Below are positions 1 to 5,874 of a DNA stretch of 11,982 bases, piece by piece (within the stretch, counting starts at the first letter, position 1; each line of letters opens with the position of its first letter). The translations under genes were made by a program, and so were the position numbers. The stretch is from an uncultured Saprospiraceae bacterium (lineage in GTDB: Bacteria; Bacteroidota; Bacteroidia; Chitinophagales; Saprospiraceae). The DNA is taken from positions 1 through 11,982 of the forward strand of contig CALGLY010000698.1 in the NCBI GenBank assembly GCA_937959095.1, given 5' to 3'. Under the pieces are notes generated by a model, which saw only the letters and a program-made list of their open reading frames with translations, was not told the DNA's origin and did no database searches.

Positions 1-23
1 TCGTAATAATCTCTTTTTGCCAT
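1..23 (-). CDS. dnaJ: Chaperone DnaJ, first codons only (partial)
   Basis: Only the start codon and seven codons lie inside the window. They read MAKRDYY followed by GA, the beginning of an Asp or Glu codon. MAKRDYYE is the classical N-terminus of DnaJ (Hsp40), the J-domain co-chaperone that delivers substrates to DnaK and stimulates its ATPase. The gene follows grpE on the same strand after a 67-bp spacer, and grpE-dnaJ is a very common order. The call rests on eight codons plus the neighbour, but both agree. The gene continues beyond the left edge. Confidence 0.85.
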
Positions 24-38
24 TTTTTTACTTCTTCG

Positions 39-86
39 TAGCACTTCGTACTATGCTAGTGATGTCGTCCCTTCAGGACTTTTTTT
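39..86 (-). repeat. REP-like double hairpin between grpE and dnaJ
   Basis: Read on the minus strand, GTCCTGAAGGGAC (67-79) folds as a GTCC/GGAC stem with a five-base loop and is followed by GACAT. A second stem, TAGCA/TGCTA with a 10-base loop, occupies 39-58. A run of seven T (80-86) adjoins the first hairpin on the plus strand, which is the wrong side for terminating grpE. The hairpin-plus-GACAT layout resembles REP-like intergenic elements that I recall from Bacteroidota genomes. That resemblance is from memory and was not tested. It could also be an mRNA stability or translation element between two chaperone genes. Confidence 0.4.
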
Positions 87-90
87 AGGA

Positions 91-642
91 TTACTTTCCT
101 ACTACTACTTTTGCGTAGCGAATGATTTTATCGCCTAAATAATAACCTTGCTCTACCGTATCTACTACCTTTCCTTTCATCTCTTCGGTAGGCGCAGGTA
201 TTTCGGTGATGGCTTCATGCAATTCTGGGTCAAATGCTTCTCCATTCGATTCCATCGCTGTCAAACCTTTCTGCTGTAGAATAGAAACTAACTTATTTTG
301 TACCAACTGTACCCCTTCGCCTAAACCTTCTTCCCCTGCATTCTTTTTGGCTCTGTCAAAATCGTCCAATACAGGCAGTAATGCTGCCATTGTGTCACGA
401 GCGGCTGTTTTGGTTAGATCTATACGCTCACGCATAGTCCGCTTCCGAAAATTCTCAAACTCGGCTACCTTTCGCAAAAATTTATCTCTCGATTCGTCCA
501 ACTGCTGCTGGAGCTTCTCTTTTTCTTGTTGCCATTGCTCTTCAGGAGTCAATTCCGTTACAGGAATTGCGGTATCTTGCGCTGTTGTCTCTTCTGTTGT
601 AGTATCTTTTTCTAATTCTTCTACCTGATTCTTATCTGTCAT
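91..642 (-). CDS. grpE: Nucleotide exchange factor GrpE
   Basis: GrpE is the cytoplasmic dimeric exchange factor that releases ADP from DnaK in the DnaK-DnaJ-GrpE chaperone cycle. The protein (183 residues from the chosen start) has an acidic, Thr/Glu-rich N-terminal tail. A long coiled-coil helix follows, with the conserved stretch KFLRKVAEFENFRKRT and then LLPVLDDFDRA. The C-terminal beta domain contains FDPELHEAI and ends in the GrpE signature GDKIIRYAKVVV. The frame is open upstream to an ATG at 684, which would add 14 residues (MNCRICKLFKRSKR). I prefer the ATG at 642 because GrpE proteins usually begin with the polar acidic tail. An imperfect -7-like element (minus strand, 676-668) would also lie inside the longer form. 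No CIRCE (HrcA) element is visible. dnaJ follows downstream. Confidence 0.95.
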   Translation of the reverse strand: MTDKNQVEELEKDTTTEETTAQDTAIPVTELTPEEQWQQEKEKLQQQLDESRDKFLRKVAEFENFRKRTMRERIDLTKTAARDTMAALLPVLDDFDRAKKNAGEEGLGEGVQLVQNKLVSILQQKGLTAMESNGEAFDPELHEAITEIPAPTEEMKGKVVDTVEQGYYLGDKIIRYAKVVVGK

Positions 643-744
643 TCGCTTTGACCGTTTAAATAGTTTGCAAATTCTACAATTCATAATGTGATTAAACTGA
701 TAAATCTTTCTAGTAAAAATACTAAAGAGCTATCTGTTTTATTG

Positions 745-773
745 TTGTACCTCTATCTATAGCAAGTACTTTG
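745..773 (+). promoter_or_regulatory. Possible promoter for the DUF4846 gene
   Basis: TTG (745-747) is followed after 19 bases by TACTTTG (767-773), one base short of the Bacteroidota TAnnTTTG -7 consensus. The leader would be about 85 nt and would contain a GGCATA/TATGCC stem-loop (798-817). The match is imperfect and the region is AT-rich, so chance occurrence is possible. The same divergent spacer must also hold the grpE promoter, for which I see no convincing element. Confidence 0.3.
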
Positions 774-866
774 CCATTTTCTTTTAGCCGTCATTTTGGC
801 ATATTTTTAATTATGCCTAGAACAATTTTATACCTGCTATTTACATTTTTATTCTAAAATCAGCCA

Positions 867-1727
867 ATGAGAACATTAATTTTATTGTTATTTCTATGCT
901 CTTGTATACAAGCACAAGAGCATGAAAAGCCTAAGCAATTGCCTCCTCAAAATATAGCAAAACGTAAGACGCAAAACTTCCTCAACTCAAATGGAATGAC
1001 TGTTCAAACACGTCTACTCGTCCCCGAAGGCTTCGAGCGTACTGCCTATGCTGAACATTCCTTTGGACATTTCTTACAAGACTTTCCTTTAAACCCTTCG
1101 AGTGCCAAAGTTATGCTTTTTGATGGCAGTGAAAAATACAATCAAGCTGCTCATGTAGCCGTCTTGGATATTGATGTAGGGAAACGCGATTTGCAACAAT
1201 GTGCAGATGCCGTCATGCGCTTACGAGCAGAATATCTATGGAAAAACAATCGCTTCGAGGACATTCATTTTAATTTCACGAATGGCTTTCAAGCCACTTA
1301 CTCTAAATGGCGAACAGGCTATCGTATTCGAGTGGAAGGCAATACGGTGAGTTGGATACAACGCAATCAAGCCTCCACTTCCTATCAAGCATTCCGAAAA
1401 TATTTGGATATGGTATTCGCTTATGCTGGCACGCTTTCTTTAGCAAAAGAATTAAATTTTCAAGCCCTCTCCGAGCTAGAAGTAGGCGATGTATTTATAC
1501 AAGGCGGTAGCCCAGGACATGCTATTTTAGTAGTCGATAAAGCCATTAATCCTAATACTAACGAAATCCTATTTTGTCTTGCTCAAAGCTATATGCCAGC
1601 ACAGGATATTCATATCTTGAAAAATCCAAGTACTCAAAATAGTCCGTGGTATTCAGCAAAAGCAATTGAAACGGAATTGATAACGCCTGAATGGACATTC
1701 AAAAAAAATGATTTGAAACGGTTTTAA
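867..1727 (+). CDS. Secreted DUF4846 family protein
   Basis: This 286-residue protein has an N-terminal hydrophobic signal peptide (residues 2-16). Signal peptidase I cleavage after IQA is likely, although LCSC at 10-13 could act as a weak lipobox. The body matches my recollection of DUF4846: KYLDMVFAYAGTLSL (178-192), GDVFIQGGSPGHAILVVD (207-224), LAQSYMPAQDIHILKNP (238-254), SPWY (259-262) and a terminal TPEWTF...LKRF. The conserved His in GSPGHA and the LAQSY motif suggest an NlpC/P60- or amidase-like fold acting in the periplasm, but that is inference and no substrate is known. It is divergent from grpE and convergent with the TetR gene, with no operon partner. Confidence 0.8.
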   Translation: MRTLILLLFLCSCIQAQEHEKPKQLPPQNIAKRKTQNFLNSNGMTVQTRLLVPEGFERTAYAEHSFGHFLQDFPLNPSSAKVMLFDGSEKYNQAAHVAVLDIDVGKRDLQQCADAVMRLRAEYLWKNNRFEDIHFNFTNGFQATYSKWRTGYRIRVEGNTVSWIQRNQASTSYQAFRKYLDMVFAYAGTLSLAKELNFQALSELEVGDVFIQGGSPGHAILVVDKAINPNTNEILFCLAQSYMPAQDIHILKNPSTQNSPWYSAKAIETELITPEWTFKKNDLKRF

Positions 1728-1754
1728 TTGGAGTTGAAAAATTGGAGTTTCGAG

Positions 1755-1796
1755 AAAAAAACCATAGGCTCTAAATTTTCCAAGCACTATAGCCTA
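1755..1796 (-). terminator. Intrinsic terminator of the TetR gene
   Basis: On the minus strand TAGGCT (1796-1791) pairs with AGCCTA (1770-1765). Three inner pairs across one mismatch extend the stem. Three bases later comes a run of seven T (1761-1755). The left arm lies in the last codons of the TetR gene, and its TAG stop sits in the loop. The position 3' of the gene and the T-run favour a terminator. The stem is modest and the loop long, so its efficiency is uncertain. Confidence 0.5.
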
Positions 1797-2385
1797 CTTC
1801 TTTGCGCTGTGCGATGAAATCAAACGCCATTTTCAGTGTAAGTTTCAAAGGGCGCGTATTGCGAAGCACTTTTCCGCGAGTAAGCGCACCAAAAAAATTG
1901 GTATGTAAATAGTGGGCAAGTTCTTCGGCAGTATAAGCTTCTGTGATTTGCCCCTCGCGTTGCCCTGCTCGTATACAGTTGGCAAGATGTAGCATCCATT
2001 GTTCAAATTGCAGATTTGCTACCCCTGCGAGTAGGTCTATCTCACCACCCAATTCGCTAGAAAGATTGGCAACCAAAGAACCATAGCGGCATTCTTCTTT
2101 ATCGTATCGTTTTATCAATTTATCATAAAAAGCTTGCAGGCGTTCTAAGGGTTGTTTGGATTCATCCTCCAATATAGTTTGCATCAATTCTGAAATCTCT
2201 GCACCTTCATGTTCGAGCAGTCGTCGCCCGAACAACTCTTTGCTATTGAAGTAGTTATAAAAAGAACCTTTTGGGATGCTACTAGCTCTTAGGATGTCGT
2301 TGATACCTGTATTATGATAGCCGTTTTTGCGTATTATTTCTTCCCCTATCCGTATAATATCTTGTACGTTATGTTTCTTTCTCAT
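1771..2385 (-). CDS. TetR family repressor, NemR/LmrA-like
   Basis: This is a 204-residue one-component regulator. The TetR N-terminal HTH is clear: residues 5-52 contain AEEI-like helix GEEIIRKNGY, then NTGINDILRASSIPKGSFYNYFNSKELF, where KGSFYNYF is the recognition helix. The C-terminal ligand domain has CRYGSLVANLSSELG (around 98-112), like the CLVANLSAE stretch of NemR/AcuR-type TetR proteins. That subgroup often senses electrophiles and controls reductase, dioxygenase or efflux genes. No such target is adjacent. The nearest same-strand gene, 57 bp upstream, encodes an unknown 108-residue protein. The ATG directly abuts an operator-like sequence, which suggests autoregulation. The effector is unknown. 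Confidence 0.9.
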   Translation of the reverse strand: MRKKHNVQDIIRIGEEIIRKNGYHNTGINDILRASSIPKGSFYNYFNSKELFGRRLLEHEGAEISELMQTILEDESKQPLERLQAFYDKLIKRYDKEECRYGSLVANLSSELGGEIDLLAGVANLQFEQWMLHLANCIRAGQREGQITEAYTAEELAHYLHTNFFGALTRGKVLRNTRPLKLTLKMAFDFIAQRKEVGYSAWKI

Positions 2386-2397
2386 TAGACCAGTCAG
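2386..2397. promoter_or_regulatory. Operator-like sequence at the tetR start
   Basis: TAGACCAGTCAG lies directly upstream of the TetR start codon. It matches 10 of 12 positions of TAGACCAGTCTA, the type of site I recall for TetR proteins of the LmrA/QdoR and NemR type. The core GAC-CA-GTC is a short palindrome with an imperfect centre. At this position a bound repressor would block the gene's own transcription. A second copy was not found elsewhere in the window. Confidence 0.4.
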
Positions 2398-2441
2398 TTA
2401 CTTTTCTCATTGTACGAAGACTTTTTTGCTTTGTTACTAAT

Positions 2442-2768
2442 CTACCAACGTAACTCTTCTTCTATATCATTGAGGTCTGCTTGTTTATAAAATTGCTTGG
2501 TGAAGATGCGGTCTTTTTGGCGCTCTAAGACCAGTCGAGCAAGGGCAACATTCGCAGCTTCTGGATGCACAGGCGAGAGTGCGGCACTTACTTGTGCTTC
2601 CTTTACATCCAAGCGATACATCAGGCTCATCAGAAATTCCATACGATATTCTAGCATATAAGCGACGTGATCAGCGAGCCACAGCAGGACTTCATCTTCC
2701 GTATAGCCTTCGCTTTCGTGGGTTTCTATTTGAAAATCTTTCGCTATCAGCGCACTAAGTTTATCCAT
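2442..2768 (-). CDS. Small alpha-helical protein of unknown function
   Basis: I do not recognise the family of this 108-residue protein. It has no signal peptide. It is predicted to be almost entirely helical, with amphipathic stretches DEVLLWLADHVAYMLEYRMEFLMSLMYRLDV (25-55) and ALARLVLERQKDRIFTKQFY (75-94), and an acidic C-terminus DIEEELRW. The middle helix is Met/Leu-rich and could be a dimer or partner interface. Good codon content, an in-frame ATG next to a promoter-like element and its isolation between two recognised genes support it as real. It lies upstream of and co-directional with the TetR gene (57-bp gap), so co-transcription is possible. It is divergent from the ABC permease gene. 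Confidence 0.7.
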   Translation of the reverse strand: MDKLSALIAKDFQIETHESEGYTEDEVLLWLADHVAYMLEYRMEFLMSLMYRLDVKEAQVSAALSPVHPEAANVALARLVLERQKDRIFTKQFYKQADLNDIEEELRW

Positions 2769-2772
2769 AATA

Positions 2773-2780
2773 CAAATTTA
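2773..2780 (-). promoter_or_regulatory. Possible -7 element for the 108-residue protein gene
   Basis: On the minus strand TAAATTTG matches the Bacteroidota -7 consensus TAnnTTTG exactly and ends five bases before the ATG. No good -33 TTG is found 19-21 bases upstream. If used, it would give a leaderless or nearly leaderless transcript. AT-richness makes a chance match plausible. Confidence 0.25.
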
Positions 2781-2784
2781 CAAA

Positions 2785-2814
2785 TTGCCAACTTAAAATT
2801 TTAGGATACCTTTG
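2785..2814 (+). promoter_or_regulatory. Bacteroidota-type promoter for the permease-acyltransferase-rnpA block
   Basis: TTG (2785-2787), 19 bases, then TACCTTTG (2807-2814). Both elements and the spacing fit the Bacteroidota primary sigma consensus (TTTG / TAnnTTTG). Transcription would start near 2820 and give a leader of about 70 nt that contains the CAATTGT repeat and the 7-bp hairpin. It shares the spacer with the divergent small gene at 2768. Confidence 0.55.
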
Positions 2815-2840
2815 GCGTTTAGATAAATGTAAGATATTAT

Positions 2841-2861
2841 CAATTGTCAATTGTCAATTTT
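2841..2861 (+). repeat. Three-copy 7-bp tandem repeat CAATTGT
   Basis: CAATTGT, CAATTGT, CAATTTT stand in tandem at 2841-2861, and another TGTCAATT recurs at 2878-2885. The unit is nearly self-complementary (CAATTG). I recall similar CAATTGTCAATTG spacers as intergenic filler in Bacteroidota, unverified here. The repeat lies in the presumed leader of the permease mRNA. It also creates a spurious TTG start at 2851. Confidence 0.6.
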
Positions 2862-2878
2862 ATCCACCTTTGGTGGAT
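2862..2878 (+). repeat. Perfect 7-bp hairpin in the permease leader
   Basis: ATCCACC TTT GGTGGAT is a perfect inverted repeat with a three-base loop, ending 14 bases before the ATG at 2893. There is no T-run, so it is not an intrinsic terminator. It could mask or expose the translation start, or be an operator. It is directly flanked by the CAATTGT repeats. Confidence 0.5.
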
Positions 2879-2892
2879 GTCAATTCAAAAAA

Positions 2893-4104
2893 ATGCAACT
2901 CCCTTTCAAGATAGCTCGGCGATATTTATTTGCCCGCAAATCAACAAATGCTATTAATATTATCACGGGTATTTCAGTATTCGGACTTACTATCGGTACA
3001 GCTGCTTTGATATTGGTGCTTTCTGTGTTTAATGGTTTTCAGGAATTGCTATTGAGTTTATTTAGCAATTTCAATCCCCCGATAAAAGTAACGCCTGTAC
3101 AAGGCAAAACCTTCTCACCCGATAGTATTGCTCTGGATGATATTCTACAACTCGAAGCCATCCAATATGTATCTCAGAGCCTCGAAGAAGTAACTCTTTT
3201 TGAATTTGATGATACGCAACAGTTTGGCACAATAAAAGGAGTAGATTCCATCTTTCACAAAGTTACAGCGATTGATTCGACGATTCGAGAAGGAAACTAT
3301 CTCTTGGAACGTGATGTCCTTTCCTTTGGGGTATTCGGGACGGGCATGGCGAACAAACTAGGCGTAGAAGTAGGTGATGCCTTTAATGCTGTAAATGTCT
3401 ATATGCCCAAAAAGAAAAAATCCATGTTGCAGCCCTTTCGGAAGCAGTTCTTGCATCCAAGCGGTACCTTCTTTTTTCAGCGTGAATATGATAGCGAATA
3501 CGTCATCACAAATCTTGCTTTTGTACAGCGACTCATTGGAGGCGAAAAGAAAATAAGTGCCCTCGAAATAAAGCTACATCCCAATGCCGATATAGCAGAA
3601 GCCAAACAACAATTGGCAGCTATTCTAGGCGATGGATTCCGAATAAAAGACCGCTACGAACAAGACGCAGCTTTTCTGAAAATCATGAATATGGAAAAAT
3701 GGATAAGCTTCGCTATTCTTTCATTAGCATTGCTACTCGTTGCCTTCAATATGATAGGCGCATTGTGGATGATTGTATTGGAAAAGAGGCGTGATATTTC
3801 CATCCTAAAATCTATGGGCATGCAAGATATCACAGTACGAAATATTTTCCTCTACGAAGGCGGCTTGATGTGTCTGTTGGGACTAGGTGTGGGTTTTATT
3901 TTTAGCTTAATTTTTTATGCGGCACAAAAATATCTAGGCGTTATTCCTATCCCCGAAGGCTTCGTAGTGGATGCCTATCCGATTAGTATCAAGTTTTCGG
4001 ATTTTGTAGCGGTGAGTGTAGCGGTTTTGGTCATCGGGATGTTGGCTTCTATCCCCGCAGCGTTGCGCGCACAACGTATTCAGGCTTTGATTCGGGAGGA
4101 ATAG
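2893..4104 (+). CDS. LolC/LolE-type ABC transporter permease
   Basis: This 403-residue inner-membrane protein belongs to the MacB/FtsX permease superfamily with LolC/E topology. An N-terminal amphipathic start with IARRYLFARKS is followed by TM1 (about 22-48, NIITGISVFGLTIGTAALIL). A large periplasmic domain (about 50-265) comes next, then TM2 (270-296), the cytoplasmic coupling motif EKRRDISILKSMGM, TM3 (323-346) and TM4 (370-393). Relatives extract lipoproteins from the inner membrane for transfer to the outer membrane. No ATPase gene is adjacent, so the LolD-like partner must lie elsewhere. I chose the ATG at 2893. The frame extends to a TTG at 2851, but those 14 residues are translated repeat and hairpin, and IARRYLF is the normal N-terminus. 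It is probably co-transcribed with the next two genes. Confidence 0.9.
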   Translation: MQLPFKIARRYLFARKSTNAINIITGISVFGLTIGTAALILVLSVFNGFQELLLSLFSNFNPPIKVTPVQGKTFSPDSIALDDILQLEAIQYVSQSLEEVTLFEFDDTQQFGTIKGVDSIFHKVTAIDSTIREGNYLLERDVLSFGVFGTGMANKLGVEVGDAFNAVNVYMPKKKKSMLQPFRKQFLHPSGTFFFQREYDSEYVITNLAFVQRLIGGEKKISALEIKLHPNADIAEAKQQLAAILGDGFRIKDRYEQDAAFLKIMNMEKWISFAILSLALLLVAFNMIGALWMIVLEKRRDISILKSMGMQDITVRNIFLYEGGLMCLLGLGVGFIFSLIFYAAQKYLGVIPIPEGFVVDAYPISIKFSDFVAVSVAVLVIGMLASIPAALRAQRIQALIREE

Positions 4105-4150
4105 AGAATATTTCTTATGTCTACTAAAGTCGAATTAGAAATATATGTAG

Positions 4151-4175
4151 TCTCACATCTTAAAATCTCACATCT
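4151..4175 (+). repeat. Direct repeat TCTCACATCT, two copies
   Basis: TCTCACATCT occurs at 4151-4160 and 4166-4175, separated by TAAAA (15-bp period), just before the acyltransferase start. Like the CAATTGT array, it looks like short intergenic repeat filler rather than coding sequence. That is one reason to reject the longer start at 4117 for the following gene. Confidence 0.5.
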
Positions 4176-4182
4176 AATTCAA

Positions 4183-5061
4183 ATGAGTCAATTGCTTTAT
4201 TATCTATTCATCAAACCCCTATCACTGCTTCCTTTATCAGTGCTGCATCGTTTATCGGATGGCTTATTTTTTATCTTTTTCTATATCATTCCTTACCGCA
4301 AAAAAGTAGTTGTCCAGAATATCAAACAGGTTTTTCCTGAAAAAAATGCGAAGGAAGTAAATACCATTACACGCGGATTTTATCAGCATTTTTGTGATGT
4401 GCTAGTAGAGGCAATTAAGCTATTCAGTATTTCTGAAAAAGAAATCTTGGAACGCAGCAAAGTCTTTAATACGGAACTACTCACGCCCTACTTTGAGCAA
4501 GGGCGCGATGTCATAATCACCGCAGGACATCATACGAATTGGGAATTGATAACGGCTTCCTTACATCCTCAAATCAAGCATGAAGCAGCCGTTATTTATA
4601 CCCCTTTATCCAATAAATTCTTTGATAAAAAGATGCGGGTTTCCAGAGGGCGTTTTGGCTTGAATTTAATTGCTAAAAAAGAAACAAAAACCTATTTCAC
4701 GAAGGAACGCCCCGCCAATGCCTTCATTTTTGCCAATGACCAAAGTCCCTCCAAGCGACAGCAACCGTATTGGATGGAATTCCTAAATCAGCCCACTGCC
4801 GTGCAATTTGGCACAGAAAAATATGCCAAAACCTATGATTGTGTAGTCGTGTTCGCGCAGCTCCGAAAAGTACGCCGCGGCTATTATGAATCGACCCTAG
4901 AACTACTAGAAGACCAAGCAAACACAACAGATTACGGACATATCACGCGCTTGCACACCAAGGCAGTAGAACGCAACATCCTAGAAGCTCCGCAGTATTG
5001 GCTTTGGACACATAAACGCTGGAAATTGAAGCCGCCACATGGGTATACTGCGAGTACTTAA
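4183..5061 (+). CDS. LpxL/HtrB-type lipid acyltransferase
   Basis: This is a 292-residue inner-membrane-associated acyltransferase. It carries a hydrophobic N-terminal anchor (about residues 3-37) followed by YRKKVVVQNI. The catalytic HX4E motif is in GHHTNWE (His116, Glu121), and DQSP (186-189) is the second conserved block. Near the C-terminus is PQYWLWTHKRWK (270-281), the typical P-x-QYxWxHxRWK ending. The family transfers secondary acyl chains onto lipid A precursors. In Bacteroidota, related enzymes also serve other lipids, so the exact substrate is open. An ATG at 4117 would add 22 residues translated from the TCTCACATCT repeat, so I take 4183 (MSQLLYYLF). It follows the LolC/E permease by 78 bp and precedes rnpA by 75 bp, an envelope-related context. 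Confidence 0.9.
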   Translation: MSQLLYYLFIKPLSLLPLSVLHRLSDGLFFIFFYIIPYRKKVVVQNIKQVFPEKNAKEVNTITRGFYQHFCDVLVEAIKLFSISEKEILERSKVFNTELLTPYFEQGRDVIITAGHHTNWELITASLHPQIKHEAAVIYTPLSNKFFDKKMRVSRGRFGLNLIAKKETKTYFTKERPANAFIFANDQSPSKRQQPYWMEFLNQPTAVQFGTEKYAKTYDCVVVFAQLRKVRRGYYESTLELLEDQANTTDYGHITRLHTKAVERNILEAPQYWLWTHKRWKLKPPHGYTAST

Positions 5062-5136
5062 GGGTTTTATCACTTTTAGTTCTTTAGTGAATTTAGGGCT
5101 TCTATAAAAAAACTTCAATACTTTTACAAAAAAAAT

Positions 5137-5526
5137 ATGCTTAGCTATACATTCAAAAAAGCAGAACGCTTAAAAAGTAAAAAGGTCATTGATAGTCTCT
5201 TTCAAGAGGGGCAATCTTTTGGCGCGTATCCGCTACGTATTGTGTGGGTACGTACAGAAGGGAACGATTCTCCTGTGCAGTGTGCGGTGAGTGTGTCAAA
5301 AAGGCGATTCCCGAAGGCAGTAGACCGCAACCGCATCAAACGACAACTACGCGAAGCTTGGCGATTGAACAAGCATCACTTATATCAGGAATTGGAAACC
5401 GAAGAACAATACGCCATCATGCTTCTTTTTACGGGTAAGGAACACGCTCCGCAGCACGAAATAGAGCAAAGTGTACAGCGTATTATCAAGAAATTTTTAC
5501 GAAAAACAGCACCTACTACCAAATAA
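5137..5526 (+). CDS. rnpA: Ribonuclease P protein component
   Basis: RnpA (C5 protein) binds the RNase P RNA and helps 5' maturation of tRNA precursors. At 129 residues it has normal family length. The N-terminus (TFKKAERLKSKKVIDSLFQEG) is typical. The beta sheet contains VSVSKRRFPKAVDRN, and the RNR signature RNRIKRQLREA occupies residues 64-74. The protein is strongly basic. In many bacteria rnpA follows rpmH. Here rpmH is absent and the gene follows a lipid acyltransferase, so the usual rpmH-rnpA pairing is broken in this lineage. A 348-bp gap separates it from the protease gene. Confidence 0.95.
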   Translation: MLSYTFKKAERLKSKKVIDSLFQEGQSFGAYPLRIVWVRTEGNDSPVQCAVSVSKRRFPKAVDRNRIKRQLREAWRLNKHHLYQELETEEQYAIMLLFTGKEHAPQHEIEQSVQRIIKKFLRKTAPTTK

Positions 5527-5874
5527 CTAAAGTACCCTTAAGCGTTTTGGGCTGAAAAAGCTTGACTAATAGCGAATTACTGCTATTTGTAATATGTAAA
5601 ATACTCTTTAATAGGTGAACTATCCCTCCACTTCTGTCCGAAGAATCTGCCTAGAAACGGATATATTTGATTTGGCAAAGCACGAATGCCTGTTATTATT
5701 CTGTTAAAGTAGCTTTTTACCAAAGTTCTTTTTCATAAAAAAGCATTCAACAAGTATCTTTTTAGGCAATATTGACGTTTTTTATATATCTTAGTAATCT
5801 TCAAAGTAGGTCTTTATTCTTTTGATTATTACGCAACATACAGGCATCACCCGTAAAATATAAAATCTTATTAA
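5527..5874 (+). other. 348-bp non-coding stretch between rnpA and the S41 protease
   Basis: No ORF longer than about 20 codons is seen on either strand, and no tRNA or recognised riboswitch. Weak structure is present. A hairpin with arms AAGC/GCTT and TTTT/AAAA spans 5540-5563, and AATAGC/GCTATT with an 8-base loop spans 5568-5587; neither is followed by a T-run. A perfect TAnnTTTG match, TATATTTG, sits at 5662-5669 without a good -33 partner. A better promoter lies at 5772-5802. The space could hold a small RNA (for example 6S RNA, whose gene I cannot place) or a long regulated leader, but nothing here proves it. Confidence 0.5.
5772..5802 (+). promoter_or_regulatory. Possible promoter of the S41 protease gene
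   Basis: TTG (5772-5774) is followed after 20 bases by TAATCTTC (5795-5802), six of eight positions like TA-NN-TTTG. Read in sigma-70 terms it is TTGACG, 17 bases, TAATCT. The leader would be about 65 nt. It is the best-spaced pair in this intergenic region but not a perfect consensus. Confidence 0.35.

Noticed and set aside
206..628. 140-codon plus-strand frame opposite grpE
   Set aside because: Ser/Cys-rich translation without any recognisable motif, fully antisense to a certain grpE gene.
643..866. CIRCE (HrcA) operator upstream of grpE
   Set aside because: I looked for TTAGCACTC-N9-GAGTGCTAA and found neither half-site.
1726..1749. Direct repeat AATTGGAGTT after the DUF4846 gene
   Set aside because: Only two 10-bp copies with a 14-bp period in AT-rich DNA, probably a small local duplication without further signal.
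4724..4927. 67-codon minus-strand frame within the acyltransferase gene
   Set aside because: Antisense to conserved acyltransferase residues, with no independent signals.
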